Below, one piece after another: positions 17,585 through 17,601 of a stretch of 17,601 nt of DNA (the first letter of the stretch is position 1; each line of letters begins with the position of its first letter). A program made the translations under genes and the position numbers. This DNA is from Aureobasidium sp. EXF-3400 (taxonomy: Eukaryota; Ascomycota; Dothideomycetes; Dothideales; Saccotheciaceae), in NCBI GenBank assembly GCA_024195585.1, contig SWBL01000597.1, forward strand, positions 1 through 17,601, read 5' to 3'. The notes below the pieces were generated by a model, which saw only the letters and a program-made list of their open reading frames with translations, ran no database searches and was not told where the DNA came from.

Positions 17585-17601
17585 CCCCCCCCCCCCCCCC
17601 C
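17585..17601. repeat. Homopolymer run of 17 C at the window end
   Basis: The sequence ends in 17 consecutive C after CCCCTT. Such a run exactly at an end is more likely an assembly or sequencing boundary than a biological telomere. Confidence 0.7.

Larger units (their letters stand above)
16711..17601. other. Gene-free end of the window
   Basis: No gene longer than a few dozen codons is supported upstream of the membrane protein. The segment includes its presumed promoter, a degenerate tandem repeat at 16975-17016 and a terminal C run. I see no terminal inverted repeats, transposase remnant or telomere-type TTAGGG/CCCTAA array. Confidence 0.45.

Overview
The window is nuclear DNA of a filamentous ascomycete (Pezizomycotina). 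A Dothideomycete is my best guess at class, but that is weak. The reasons are short GT..AG introns of about 46-92 nt with CTAAC/CTGAC-like branch sites a few bases before the acceptor, typical fungal gene families, and single genes on alternating strands with no operon logic. No tRNA, rRNA, CRISPR array or intact transposon was seen.

Region 1-5.1 kb: a long gene-free leader is followed by a Siw14-type inositol-pyrophosphate/tyrosine phosphatase (4 exons, +) and a three-finger C2H2 protein resembling the INO80 subunit Iec1 (2 exons, +). Region 5.1-7.0 kb: SAS10/UTP3, a small-subunit processome protein (2 exons, -), lies tail-to-tail with the zinc-finger gene. Region 7.6-9.1 kb: an unrecognised 467-residue single-pass membrane/coiled-coil protein (2 exons, +). 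Region 9.4-11.1 kb: MIC19, a MICOS subunit (3 exons, -), is divergent from a NAA50-like acetyltransferase (+) across only about 210 bp. Region 11.3-13.4 kb: glucokinase (3 exons, -) with a TATA-like promoter and an ATG-free leader that is open in frame.

Region 13.4-17.6 kb looks more accessory. It has long non-coding stretches, a Gfd2/YDR514C-like DEDDh-type nuclease domain protein (+), a fungal multipass membrane protein broken by a one-base frameshift (-), a short degenerate tandem repeat, and a run of 17 C at the very end that probably marks a contig edge.

Most genes are independent housekeeping functions: phosphate signalling, chromatin, ribosome biogenesis, cristae structure, N-terminal acetylation and glycolysis. 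No clearly new multi-gene system is visible. The best leads are the in-frame hydrophobic glucokinase leader, the PIP-box-like N-terminus and altered acetyl-CoA loop of the NAA50-like protein, the two stop-free introns of multiple-of-three length, the orphan membrane protein, and the nuclease/broken membrane gene pair.
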